64,000 nucleotides of DNA, taken from Chelatococcus sp. GTDB lineage: Bacteria; Pseudomonadota; Alphaproteobacteria; Rhizobiales; Beijerinckiaceae. Of the stretch, positions 52,280-62,000 are shown in pieces. Below the pieces are notes generated by a model, which was given only the letters and a program-made list of their open reading frames with translations, was not told the DNA's origin and did not search any database. Numbering within the stretch: position 1 is the stretch's first letter; each line of letters opens with the position of its first letter. The stretch spans positions 1-64,000 of the forward strand of contig QFQY01000004.1 of assembly GCA_003248805.1 (NCBI GenBank), in the 5' to 3' direction. Made by a program: the position numbers and the translations under genes.

Positions 52280-52927
52280 TCAGACGACGAGCAGGTGGTC
52301 CTCGACCCTCTTCACCCCCGGCGCGGACCATGCGGCGCGCTCGGCGATAGCGCGTTCGAACCAGGCATGCACTTCGCCTTCGAGCGTGACCGTGTCGTCC
52401 TCCGCGACCAGGACGCGGATCCGGCAGGCATCGAGCTCGGCGCTACGCCCCAGCGCGTCCGCGATGGCTCGACCGATGTCGTAGGCATGGCTGTTATGCC
52501 TGATGCCGATCAGGTTCGAGATGCCGATGATTCCGGCGAGCCGGCTGACGGCGTGCTCGGCGGCGAGCCTCTGGTAGTGCCAGTCGACGGTGCCGCTGAG
52601 CCTGGCATGGCCGTTCCGGACTTTCACCCGGACCGTGTCCGGAACGGCGGCGTCCCATGTCAGGATATCCAGCGCCCGGCGGGCGAGTTCCGCATCGTCC
52701 ATCGGCTTTCCGGCCGGGGTCGCGACCGCGATCCGTTCCGAGACGGCGCGCACGCCCCTCACGCGGCAAGCCACCCTTTCCGCCTCGCGCTTCTCGGCGA
52801 AGCTGCGTGCATATCCGGTCAGGGCGACCATGCCCTGCTCGACCCAGACATCGATCCGCGTCGCATCGATGCTCGGCTCGAAATCGAGTTCGTCGATGAC
52901 GATGAGCCGCAATTGCCTGTCGTTCAT
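52280..52927 (-). CDS. Triple BON-domain protein
   Basis: 215 residues containing three BON domains, each about 65 residues: IDVWVEQGMVALTGYARSFAEKREAERVACRVRGVRAV; VRVKVRNGHARLSGTVDWHYQRLAAEHAVSRLAGIIGI; IRVLVAEDDTVTLEGEVHAWFERAIAERAAWSAPGVKRVEDHLLV. BON domains bind membranes or lipids and are linked to osmotic and envelope stress. No signal peptide is visible, so the protein is probably cytoplasmic. A TTGA-N6-TCAA box lies about 90 bases upstream, and the Crp/Fnr gene follows 152 bases downstream on the same strand. Confidence 0.9.
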   Translation of the reverse strand: MNDRQLRLIVIDELDFEPSIDATRIDVWVEQGMVALTGYARSFAEKREAERVACRVRGVRAVSERIAVATPAGKPMDDAELARRALDILTWDAAVPDTVRVKVRNGHARLSGTVDWHYQRLAAEHAVSRLAGIIGISNLIGIRHNSHAYDIGRAIADALGRSAELDACRIRVLVAEDDTVTLEGEVHAWFERAIAERAAWSAPGVKRVEDHLLVV

Positions 52928-53017
52928 GCCACGCTCCGTCCCGCAGCGGACGCACCGGCCGCGCGCCCCGGCCCGCGGCAGCGATCCTGAACTATGGCAG
53001 GGCCTCGCCGGGCTTCT

Positions 53018-53031
53018 TTGACGGCCATCAA
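53018..53031. promoter_or_regulatory. FNR/FixK-type box upstream of the BON-protein gene
   Basis: TTGACGGCCATCAA, 90 bases upstream of the BON-protein start on the minus strand. Divergently paired with the box at 53089-53102. Confidence 0.65.
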
Positions 53032-53088
53032 GAGGTACGCCGACAGTCCATGCCTCGCCCTGACGGGCCGGGGCCGGGGTCCGCCGAA

Positions 53089-53102
53089 TTGATGAGGGTC
53101 AA
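53089..53102. promoter_or_regulatory. FNR/FixK-type box upstream of the CYTH-CHAD gene
   Basis: TTGATGAGGGTCAA, 61 bases before the CYTH-CHAD start at 53164 on the plus strand. Confidence 0.65.
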
Positions 53103-53163
53103 TGCGGATGGCCCGCATTGTCCGAGGCTCGGCCACGATGCCGATCAGGCGAACGGGCTTCCG

Positions 53164-54726
53164 ATGAACGCCGACACCGAAATCGAGCTGAAGCTCGCCG
53201 TGCCCGAGACGGCGTGGCCCGAACTCGCCGGTGCCGTCCTGCGCGCCGGAGGCAGACATGCGGGCCCCTCGCGGGCGCTGCGCTCCATCTACTTCGATAC
53301 ACAGGACGGCCGGCTGCGCCGAAACGGCTTCGTGCTGCGCATCCGCTCCGATGGCGAGGCCCATGTCCAGACGATCAAGTCGGGCGCAGGCCGGCATTCC
53401 ATGATCGGACGGGGAGAATGGCAGACGCCGATCCACGGCAACACGCCGGTTGCCGTCGCCGGCCCGAACGCGCCGCTCGCCAAGGTGCTGCGCGCGAAGG
53501 ACATCGACAAGCTCCGGCCCGCCTTCACGGTCGATGTCGAGCGCGACACCTATATGTTCACGCAGGGCGAGACGGTCGTCGAGATCGTTCTCGACAAGGG
53601 CGTGGTCCGTCATCTCTACACGCAGGAGAGCTTCAGCGAGGTCGAGTTCGAGTTGAAACAGGGCTCGCGGCAGGATCTGTTCGCCCTGGTCCGCGAGGTT
53701 GGCGCGGCCGTGCCCGCGGTTCCGTCGCTGACCACCAAGGCCGAGCGGGGCTATCGCATCGAGCTGGGAACCAGCGGCCGGCCCATCACGCGGGTCGACT
53801 ACGCCCCGACACGCGATATGGATGCCGCCGCGATCGCACGGGCGCTGGTGCGGCCGTGCCTGGCTGCCTTGTTCGACAATCTCGCCATGCTCATGGCCGG
53901 CGGGACCAGCGAGGTCCTGCATCAGGCGCGCGTCTGCGTCAGGCGGCTGCGAGCCTCGCTGACCCTGCTCGGCGCGGCGCTCGGCTGGCGAGGGGGCGAG
54001 GCGGTCCGCGGCGAGCTGAAATGGCTGTCCGATTGCCTCGGCCAGGCTCGGGAATACGACGTGTTCGTCAAATCCGCCCTGGCGCGGGCGGAGGCCGCCC
54101 ATCCGGATGCTCCGGGCTTCGAGGCCTTGCGGGCGGCGTTTCGAAGGCGCCAGGACGAGGCGGCCGCCGGGGTCGGGCAGGCGCTTCGTTCACCCCGCCT
54201 GCTCGGGCTGAACCTCGACATGCTCGCGCGCTTCGACACCCTCGCGCCGGGCGACTTCGAGCCCGGCAAGACGGCGGGCGCAGGCGGCGAGGCCGCATGG
54301 CGACGCCTCGAAAAGGAGCTGCGGCGGCGGCTGAAGTCGCTGGTGAGGGACGCGGACGCCCTCGAGGAGCTCTCTGCGGAGAAGCAGCATGGGATCCGGA
54401 TACGCGCGAAGAAGCTCCGCTACATGCTCGAGCCCTTCGCCGACCTCGTTCCGCCTCGGCGCTTCCGCGCCATCGTCGCCGCGCTGCAGGCCATTCAGGA
54501 CGAGCTCGGCGACATCAACGACGACAGGGTCAACTGCGCGCTCGCGCTGGCCCATGCCCGGGCCCATGCCGGTCCGCCGCAGGCGGACGACGACCCGGCG
54601 CCCGCCTCGCTCTTCGCGGCGGGCCTCATCGTCGCGATCTGCCGGGAGCGCCGCCCTGGCGGAAACCAGGCGGTGGCGGCCGCCCGCCGGAAACTGCTCC
54701 GGAGCCCGGCGCTCGCATTCGGATAG
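53164..54726 (+). CDS. CYTH-CHAD domain protein (inorganic triphosphatase / polyphosphate-associated)
   Basis: 520 residues. CYTH domain from residue 1 to about 205 with the defining E-x-E-x-K motif EIELKL (6-11), SIYFDTQDGRLRRNGFVLRIR, VERDTYMF and FSEVEFELKQG, forming the acidic/basic triphosphate tunnel. CHAD domain from about 230 to the end with helical His-rich motifs VLHQARVCVRRLRASL and KQHGIRIRAKKLRYMLEPF. CYTH proteins hydrolyse tripolyphosphate; CHAD domains bind polyphosphate granules. A longer frame upstream would overlap the FNR-type box and was rejected. SulP follows after 13 bases. Confidence 0.92.
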   Translation: MNADTEIELKLAVPETAWPELAGAVLRAGGRHAGPSRALRSIYFDTQDGRLRRNGFVLRIRSDGEAHVQTIKSGAGRHSMIGRGEWQTPIHGNTPVAVAGPNAPLAKVLRAKDIDKLRPAFTVDVERDTYMFTQGETVVEIVLDKGVVRHLYTQESFSEVEFELKQGSRQDLFALVREVGAAVPAVPSLTTKAERGYRIELGTSGRPITRVDYAPTRDMDAAAIARALVRPCLAALFDNLAMLMAGGTSEVLHQARVCVRRLRASLTLLGAALGWRGGEAVRGELKWLSDCLGQAREYDVFVKSALARAEAAHPDAPGFEALRAAFRRRQDEAAAGVGQALRSPRLLGLNLDMLARFDTLAPGDFEPGKTAGAGGEAAWRRLEKELRRRLKSLVRDADALEELSAEKQHGIRIRAKKLRYMLEPFADLVPPRRFRAIVAALQAIQDELGDINDDRVNCALALAHARAHAGPPQADDDPAPASLFAAGLIVAICRERRPGGNQAVAAARRKLLRSPALAFG

Positions 54727-54739
54727 GGGAGGAGCGCCG

Positions 54740-56434
54740 ATGTTCGCGTCCCTTCCGATCCTGAAGGGCTTCTCGGGATTCAAGGCTGCCTGGCTGCGCA
54801 GCGACGTCACGGCGGGGCTCGCCATCGCGGCGGTCGCCGTGCCGAGCGCGATCGCCTATCCCGCGCTCGCCGGCCTGCCGCCGGAAGTCGGCATCTATTC
54901 GAGCATCGTGCCGCTGGTCGGTTACGCGCTGTTCGGTCCGTCTCGCCAACTCGTCGTCGGCCCCGATGCGGCGACGATGACGGTGCTCGCGGCCGTTCTC
55001 GCGACCCTGCCCGTCGCGACGCCGGCCGAGCGGGTCGCCGCGGCCTCGATGCTGGCGCTCGCCGTGGGCCTGCTCTGCCTGGCGGCGAACTGGCTGCGGC
55101 TCGGCGTGATCGCGGCCTTCCTGTCGCGGCCGATTCTGCTCGGCTTCATCAGCGGCATCTCGATCTCCATTCTCGTCGGTCAGATCGGACGTTTCACCGG
55201 CCTGAAGATCGAGTCCGACGGGCTCCTGCCGCCGCTCTGGGAGCTTCTGGGGAAGGCGGACGAGATTCACTGGCCCTCGGTCGCGCTTGGGACCGCCATG
55301 TTCGTCCTGCTTGTCCTGCTGCGCCGATGGCGCTCGCCGATTCCCGGCCCCCTGGTGGTCGTCGTCGTGGCGGTCCTGGCCTCGGCGGCCTTCGATTTCG
55401 GGGCGATGGGCATCAGGCTGGTCGGAAGCCTGCCGGAGGCTTTTCCCACCCTGTCCTTTCCGCGCGTTGCCGGCCTGCCGGTCAGGGAGGTGCTGCTGGG
55501 CGCCGGCGCGGTCTGGCTCGTCAGCTTCGCCTCGGGCCTCGTCGCGGCGCGCAGCTTCGGGGCGCGCGGCAAGTTCGAGGTCGATGCCAATGCCGAGCTC
55601 GTCGGCTTCGGCGCGGCCAACATCGCCTCGGGCTTGTTCAGCGGCTTTCCGGTGACGGTGTCGGACTCCCGGACCGCCATCAACATGTCGGTCGGCGGCC
55701 GCTCGCAACTCGCCGGGCTGGTCGCGGCCCTCACCCTGACCGCGATGCTGCTCTACCTCAACGACGCGGTGCGCATCCTCCCGGCTCCCGCGCTGGGGGC
55801 GATCCTCGCCTCGGCGGCGCTGACCCTGATCGACCCCGCCGGCTTCCGCGAACTCTGGCGCATCAGCAAGATGGAGTTCGCCTTCGCGCTGATCGGGATG
55901 TGGGGCGCGGTCAGCCTCGGCGTGCTGAGCGGGGTGGTGGTGGCCGTCGCGGCGACGCTGCTCTACGTGCTGCTCAAGGAAATGCGCCCGCGCGATGCGC
56001 TTCTCGGCCGCATTCCCGGGCGCAACGGCTTCTACAAGCTTCACCGGTCCGAGGCGGCGCAGCCCGTCCCGGGCCTCGCCGTCTGCCTCGTCCAAGGCAG
56101 CCTGCTGTTCTTCAACGTCGACTATGTCCGGGAACGGCTCGAGAGCATCGCCCGGGAGCTGCCGCCCGATACGCGCTGGTTCGTGCTCGACGCCAGCGCC
56201 GTCGCCCAGGTCGATTCCACGGCGGCGGCGATGCTGGAGGAGTTGCGGGCCGATTTCGCGGAGCGGGGCATCGCGCTCGGAATCGCCGAACTGCACAAGG
56301 AACCCATGGCTATCCTTGAGCGAGCGGGCGTGCTCCAAAAGGTGGGGGCGTCGATGATCTTCGAGGATCTCGAAGACGTGGCGACGGCCTTCGCTCGTCG
56401 GGCTGAGCGGGAGCCCGCGAACGCTGCGTCATGA
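54740..56434 (+). CDS. SulP-family anion transporter with STAS domain
   Basis: 564 residues. Membrane part (about 20-430): VTAGLAIAAVAVPSAIAYPALAGLPPEVGIYSSIVPLVGYALFG, the SulP signature, then FISGISISILVGQIGRFTG and GFPVTVSDSRTAINMSVGGRSQLAGL. The C-terminal STAS domain (about 445-555) has LVQGSLLFFNVDYVRERL and WFVLDASAVAQVDSTAAAMLEEL. Substrates in the family include sulphate, bicarbonate and dicarboxylates; not readable here. It is 13 bases after the CYTH-CHAD gene and probably cotranscribed from the FNR-box promoter. Confidence 0.92.
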   Translation: MFASLPILKGFSGFKAAWLRSDVTAGLAIAAVAVPSAIAYPALAGLPPEVGIYSSIVPLVGYALFGPSRQLVVGPDAATMTVLAAVLATLPVATPAERVAAASMLALAVGLLCLAANWLRLGVIAAFLSRPILLGFISGISISILVGQIGRFTGLKIESDGLLPPLWELLGKADEIHWPSVALGTAMFVLLVLLRRWRSPIPGPLVVVVVAVLASAAFDFGAMGIRLVGSLPEAFPTLSFPRVAGLPVREVLLGAGAVWLVSFASGLVAARSFGARGKFEVDANAELVGFGAANIASGLFSGFPVTVSDSRTAINMSVGGRSQLAGLVAALTLTAMLLYLNDAVRILPAPALGAILASAALTLIDPAGFRELWRISKMEFAFALIGMWGAVSLGVLSGVVVAVAATLLYVLLKEMRPRDALLGRIPGRNGFYKLHRSEAAQPVPGLAVCLVQGSLLFFNVDYVRERLESIARELPPDTRWFVLDASAVAQVDSTAAAMLEELRADFAERGIALGIAELHKEPMAILERAGVLQKVGASMIFEDLEDVATAFARRAEREPANAAS

Positions 56435-56499
56435 GCAGGCTCGGCTTCGGGCAACCGCAGGAAAGACGGCGTCGCGCCGGTTCAGAGGGGGAGATTGGA

Positions 56500-56928
56500 A
56501 TGGGAATGTCTGCATATGCCCGGGGTGCCGGGCTGGGTCTGGCTCTCGCGGTCGCGGGAGGCGCCTGGGCACCGGCGGCCGCGCAGCAGGGCCTCGCCGC
56601 CTATCAGGGGGCCTGGGTCGAACAGAGCCTGTCCTGCGACAAGATGTTCGTGATGGGCCAGAAGGGGGCTTCCTTCCGCAAGCCGGTGAACATCTTCGTC
56701 TCCGCCTTCATCGTCTCGGGCAACAGCATCAGGACGGCCCAGGCGAATTGCCGCGTCAGTACGGTCAAGCCGGTCGGCGATCGCGATCTGCTCAAGCTCA
56801 CCTGCTCGAACTCGATCTCGACCGATGCGACCTCGGTCCTGCTCGCGCGCAGCCCCGACGGTTCGCTGAAACGCTACTTCAACGAGGAAGACACGATCGG
56901 AACTCGCTATGAGCGCTGCGCGCCATAG
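56500..56928 (+). CDS. Small secreted protein of unknown function
   Basis: 142 residues. Signal peptide GAGLGLALAVAGGAWAPAAAQQ, then a compact domain: GAWVEQSLSCDKMFVMGQKGASFRKPVNIFVSAFIVSGNSIRTAQANCRVSTV, ending YERCAP. Cys residues in the mature part (SLSCDK, ANCRV, LTCSN, ERCAP) may form two disulphides. GGGGGAG before the ATG fixes this start, although an earlier ATG at 56431 overlaps the SulP stop. Such one-domain periplasmic proteins are common in Hyphomicrobiales; I do not know a function. Confidence 0.75.
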   Translation: MGMSAYARGAGLGLALAVAGGAWAPAAAQQGLAAYQGAWVEQSLSCDKMFVMGQKGASFRKPVNIFVSAFIVSGNSIRTAQANCRVSTVKPVGDRDLLKLTCSNSISTDATSVLLARSPDGSLKRYFNEEDTIGTRYERCAP

Positions 56929-57066
56929 GCCCGTCATGGCTGGCGTCGCAAAAGATCAAGCGCCGGGAACCCGTTCCGGCGCACCATGCCGGCAGCCGGG
57001 CCGTCGCGACGGCGCATGCGCGCCGCGCGGTTCCATCGCCATGCGCCATGCGCTCCGGAGACCGTG

Positions 57067-57537
57067 ATGAAGCAGCTCAGTCGACGGCAGGCCGTCCTCG
57101 CCTGCACCGCCGCGTTCGGGGGACTCGCGGGCCTGCCGGGGCAGGGCTGGAGCGGCCAGTCCATCCTGCCTGCCCCGCGTCCCTCGGGGCGCGTCGCCAT
57201 CCGCCAGACGCAGTTCGCCGTCATCGGCAGCCTGACGAGCGGCGAGGGCACGCTCGCCTTCAAGGGACGATCCTACGCCTTCTGGATCACGGGTCTGGGC
57301 TTCGGCGGCCTCGGCGTGACGGCGGTCGATGCCGCCGGCGACGTGTACAATCTCGCCAGTCCGGCGGATCTCGAGGGCACCTATGGCCAGGTGCGGGCCG
57401 GTTGGGCGCTCGAGCGCCTGGGCGACGGCCATTTGTGGCTCGAGAACGAGAAGGGCGTCGTCTGGCGCCTTGCGGCGCGGCATGAGGGCCGGATGCTCGC
57501 CGGCAGTGCCGATATCCTGCACGTTCAGCTGCGCTGA
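57067..57537 (+). CDS. Exported protein of unknown function with Tat-like signal
   Basis: 156 residues. N-terminus MKQLSRRQAVLACTAAFGGLAG has SRRQ and a hydrophobic stretch like a Tat signal. The mature domain is Gly-rich and beta-like: FAVIGSLTSGEGTLAFKGRSYAFWITGLGFGGLGVTAVDAAGDVYNL, then GTYGQVRAGWALE and LWLENEKGVVWRL. The G-x-G spacing suggests a small beta-barrel or lipid-binding fold, but I cannot name the family. It stands alone between the secreted protein at 56500 and the RND pump. Confidence 0.72.
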   Translation: MKQLSRRQAVLACTAAFGGLAGLPGQGWSGQSILPAPRPSGRVAIRQTQFAVIGSLTSGEGTLAFKGRSYAFWITGLGFGGLGVTAVDAAGDVYNLASPADLEGTYGQVRAGWALERLGDGHLWLENEKGVVWRLAARHEGRMLAGSADILHVQLR

Positions 57538-57933
57538 CGCGCGATGCCGGAACGGGAGGCGGTACCCGATGCTCGCGATGTCTTCGCGGCTCGGGGGCTT
57601 TCTCCTGCACGAATTGGTTTTGACGGGTATCGTTTGCATTCTATGGTCGTTGCCGACTTGAGTTGACGTAGCGATCTGCCGGGCCGTTCTTGGGGGGGCG
57701 CCGATGGTATCCGTCGTAGTCCGTCCGGTCCGAACGAGGCCCCGGCCATCCGCCGGCGTCGCCGCTCGGCCTCCAGGCCGCGCCTCGGCAGCGCGAAGCG
57801 GGGGCGTCGCGGTCCGTGACGTGCCGCGCATGCCCGATAGCCATCGCAGTCCTGCGGCGCAGCACGCTTCCGCTGCCGCGATCGACGTTTCCAGGCTCGC
57901 GACGGGCCTGTGCTTCTGCCGGAGGAGGCCTTC
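57538..57933. other. Intergenic region upstream of the RND efflux operon
   Basis: 396 bases with no supported gene. A plausible sigma-70-like promoter is TTGACG (57620-57625) and TATGGT (57642-57647), 16 bases apart. No operator was recognised, and no TetR or LysR regulator gene is adjacent. Confidence 0.45.
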
Positions 57934-59040
57934 ATGCGCGTGATCGCAGTCATCCTGACGCTTCTGGGGATGGCGCTGCCTGCGCAGGCGCAGACAGGCC
58001 CGGCTGCGCCGGCCGTTCCGGTCGGGACGGTCGCCGCCGAGCGCCGGGACATCTCGGAGAGCCGCGAGTTCGTCGGCCGCATCGAGGCGCCGCAGCGCGT
58101 CGAGATCCGCGCGCGCGTCAAGGGCTTCCTCGAGGAGGTGCTGTTCAAGGAGGGCGACGTCGTCCAGGCCGGAGCCCCGCTCTACAGGATCGAGAAAGGG
58201 CTGTTCGAGGCGGACGTCAAGCAGGCCGAAGGCGCTCTGATCCAGAGCCAGGCGGCGCTCGAACTCGCGCAGATTCAGCTCCAGCGCGCTCAGGACCTGC
58301 TCGACAGGAACGCCGGAACCGTCGTCGCGCGTGACCAGGCCCGTGCCCTCGCCCAGCAGTCGCAGGGCGCGGTGGAGGTGGCTCAGGCCAACCTGACGAC
58401 CGCCAGGATCAATCTCGGCTACACGGAGATTCTGGCGCCGATCACCGGGCTGATCGGCCGCACCGTCGTGACCAAGGGCAATGTCGTCGGCCCCGACAGC
58501 GGCGCCCTGACGACGATGGTCAGCCAGGACCCGATGTATGTCGTCTTCCCGGTCAGCCAGCGCGATCTCCTGCAGTACACGTCGGGCGCCGCCAAGGTCG
58601 ATCCGCGCAGCATCGCCGTGAAGGTCCTCTTCGCCAACGGCACGACCTACGATCAGGTCGGCCGCATCAACTTCGTCGACATCTCCGTCGATCGCACGAC
58701 GGACACCCAGATCGTGCGCGCCGACATCCCCAATCCGAAGGGCGGGCTGACCGACGGGCAGTTCGCGCGCGTGCTGCTGGAGAGCGGCAAGTCGGACAGC
58801 AGGGTCGTGGTGCCGCAGGCCGCCCTCATCGCCGACCAGGCCGGCGTCTACGTCTTCATCGTCGAGGACGGCAAGGCGGCGGTGCGGCGCCTCAAGGTCG
58901 GCGGGCAGATCGGGCCCGGGAGCATCGTCGACGAGGGGCTCTCGGGTGGCGAACAGGTGATCGTGGAGGGGTTGCAGGGCGTGCGTCCCGGTTCGGCGGT
59001 CCGCGCCACGCCGATCGCGAAATCGGCGAGCGGGATCTGA
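57934..59040 (+). CDS. RND efflux periplasmic adaptor (MexE/AcrA family)
   Basis: 368 residues. Signal peptide MRVIAVILTLLGMALPAQAQ. The adaptor domains follow: VGRIEAPQRVEIRARVKGFLEEVLFKEGDVVQAGAPLYRIE (lipoyl half), a coiled-coil hairpin, TEILAPITGLIGRTVVTKGNVVGPD (second lipoyl half) and a beta-barrel region. No lipobox Cys, so it is a soluble or weakly attached periplasmic protein. GGAGGAGG precedes the ATG. It lies four bases before its inner-membrane pump gene. Confidence 0.93.
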   Translation: MRVIAVILTLLGMALPAQAQTGPAAPAVPVGTVAAERRDISESREFVGRIEAPQRVEIRARVKGFLEEVLFKEGDVVQAGAPLYRIEKGLFEADVKQAEGALIQSQAALELAQIQLQRAQDLLDRNAGTVVARDQARALAQQSQGAVEVAQANLTTARINLGYTEILAPITGLIGRTVVTKGNVVGPDSGALTTMVSQDPMYVVFPVSQRDLLQYTSGAAKVDPRSIAVKVLFANGTTYDQVGRINFVDISVDRTTDTQIVRADIPNPKGGLTDGQFARVLLESGKSDSRVVVPQAALIADQAGVYVFIVEDGKAAVRRLKVGGQIGPGSIVDEGLSGGEQVIVEGLQGVRPGSAVRATPIAKSASGI

Positions 59041-59044
59041 GCCC

Positions 59045-62000
59045 ATGCTGTCCGCCGTCTTCGTCGATCGTCCGCGCCTCGCCATCGTCATCGCCATCGT
59101 CACGACGATCGCGGGGCTCCTGTCGCTGTTTGCGATTCCGGTGGCGCAGTATCCCGACATCGTGCCGCCCCAGGTCTCGGTCTCGACCTTCTATCCGGGG
59201 GCCTCGGCCGATGTCGTGGATGCGACCATCGCGCAGCCGATCGAGTCCCAGGTCGTCGGCGTCGACAAGCTGATCTACATGAAGAGCGTCAGCGGCGGCG
59301 ACGGCAGCTACACGCTGACGGCCTCCTTCGAGCTCGGCACCGACCCCGACATCAACACCGTCAACGTCAACAACCGGGTCCAGGTCGCGCTGTCGAAACT
59401 GCCCCAGGACGTTCAGCGCCAGGGCGTGACGGTCAAGAAGAAGTCCTCGGCGCTGCTGGGCGTGATCGCGCTGTATTCCCCGAAACGCACCCACGACCCG
59501 CTGTTCATCTCGAACTATGCGACGATCAACATCCTCGACCAGGTCAGGAGCACGCCGGGTGTCGGCGATGCGGCCCTCTGGGGCCCGCAGGACTACGCGA
59601 TGCGCGCCTGGGTGCAGGTCGACAGGCTGACCGGCCTGAACCTGACGACGGGGGACATCATCGCCGCCATCCAGGCGCAGAACGTCCAGGCCGCGGTCGG
59701 GCGCATCGGCGCGCGCCCGATCTCGGACGACCAGCAGCTCCAGCTCAACATCCAGACCAAGGGGCGGCTGACCTCCGTCGCCGAGTTCGAGAAGATCATC
59801 CTGCGCACCAACCCCGACGGCTCCGTGCTGCAATTGGGGGATGTCGCGCGGCTCGAGCTGGGCGCGGCCAATCTCGACCGTGAGACACGCTTCAACGGCG
59901 GCCCGTCGACGGTGATGGCGATCTATCAGTCGCCCGGCGCGAACGCGATCACGACGCTGAACGCGATCAAGCAGCAACTGGCCGACCTCTCCAAGACCTT
60001 CCCGGAGGACCTCGAATGGAAGGTCACCTATGACCCCACGGTCTTCGTCACCGACACGATCCACGAGGTGCGGAAGACGCTGATCGAGGCCTTCGTCCTC
60101 GTCGTCATCGTCGTCTTCCTCTTCCTCGGCAGCGCGCGGGCGACGCTCATCCCGACGCTCGCCGTGCCGGTCAGCCTGATCGGCGCCTTCATTGTCCTCA
60201 ACGCCGTCGGCTATTCCGCCAACTCCGTCTCGTTGCTCGCCGTCGTGCTCGCGATCGGCATCGTCGTCGACGACGCCATCGTGGTCGTGGAGAACGTCGA
60301 GCGGGTGATGGAGGAGCATCCCGAGCTCACGCCCGGCGAGGCGACCAAGAAGGCGATGGCGGAGATCACCGCGCCCATCATCGCGATCACGCTCGTCCTG
60401 CTCTCGGTCTTCGTGCCGGTCGCCTTCATCCCCGGCATCTCGGGCGAATTGTTCCGCCAGTTCGCGGTGACGGTCGCCGTCGCCATGTTCCTGTCCGCGA
60501 TCAATGCGCTGACGCTCTCCCCGGCCTTGTGCGGCGTCCTGCTGAAGCCTCATCACGGCCCGCGCCGCGGTCCCATCGGCGCGGTGATGCGCGGCATCGA
60601 CCGGGTGCGCGACGCCTATGGCAATGTCGTCGCCCGCATCGTGCGCATCTCGATCATCGGGCTCGTGATGGTCGCCGCCGCGAGCGCCGGCATTTTCGGC
60701 CTGGGCAAGACCACGCCGACGGGCTTCCTGCCGGAGGACGACCAGGGCGCCTTCTTCGTCGTGGTCCAGCTGCCGGACGGCGCTTCCGTCGCGCGCACCG
60801 CCGACGTCATCGGGCGCGCCGAGAAGGTGCTGCAGGCGGAGGAGGCCGTCGCCGACTACACCTCGGTCATCGGCCTGAACTTCATCGACAACTATTCCCA
60901 GGCCAACGCCGCCTTCGTGGTCGTCACCCTGAAGCCCTTCGAGGAGCGCAAGGACCGCGCGATGGGCGCCGACGCGGTCATCGCGCGGCTCGGCGCCAAG
61001 CTGCGGCAGGTCGAGGGCGGCACGGTGGTGCCGATCGCGCCGCCGCCGATCATCGGCCTCGGGACCGGCGGCGGCTTCACCTATGTGCTCAAGGACCTGC
61101 GCGGTGGCGACCCGAAGGAGCTCGCCCAGACCCTGCGCGGGCTGATGGTGGCGGCCAATCAGGAGCCCCGGCTGTCGCGCGTCTTCAGCACCTTCTCGGC
61201 CACCAGCCCGTCGATCTATCTCGATATCGACCGCAGCAAGGTGCAGGTGCTCGGCGTCAAGCTCAGCGACGTCTTCCAGAGCCTGCAGGCCGCGCTCGGC
61301 GGCTTCTACGTCAACGACATGAATCTGTTCGGCCGGACCTGGCAGGTGCAGGTCCAGGCGGAGGCTGCGGATCGCGCCAGCGTCGACGACATCTACCGGA
61401 TCAATGTCCGCAACGCGGACGGCCAGATGGTGCCGCTGCGCAGCCTGCTCGAGGTCAGGCTCGTCGTCGGCCCGCCGGCCCTGATCCGCTACAACAACCG
61501 CCGCGCCGTCACGATCCAGGGCGGGCCGGCGCCCGGCGTGTCGTCCGGACAGGCCCTTCTGGCGATGGAGGAGGTCGCCGCCCGCACCCTGCCGGCCGGC
61601 TTCGCGGGCGAGTGGACGGATACCGCCTTCCAGGAGAAGCGCGCCGAGGGCAAGACCGGCATCATCCTCGCCTTCGCGGTGCTGTTCGCCTTCCTCTTCC
61701 TGGTCGCGCTCTACGAAAGCTGGACCATCCCCGTGCCGGTCCTCCTGTCGGTCTCGATCGGCGTGCTCGGAGCCTTCGCGGGCATTCAATTGGGTGGGCT
61801 GACGCTCGATCTCTACGGCCAGATCGGCATGATCGTGCTGATCGGACTGGCCGCGAAGAACGGCATCCTGATCGTCGAGTTCGCCAAGGAGCAGAGGGAG
61901 AGGGGCGTGCCGCTGCTCGAGGCGGCGACGGAAGGCTCGCGCCTGCGTTTCCGTCCGGTGATGATGACCTCGCTGGCCTTCATCCTCGGGCTCTATCCGC

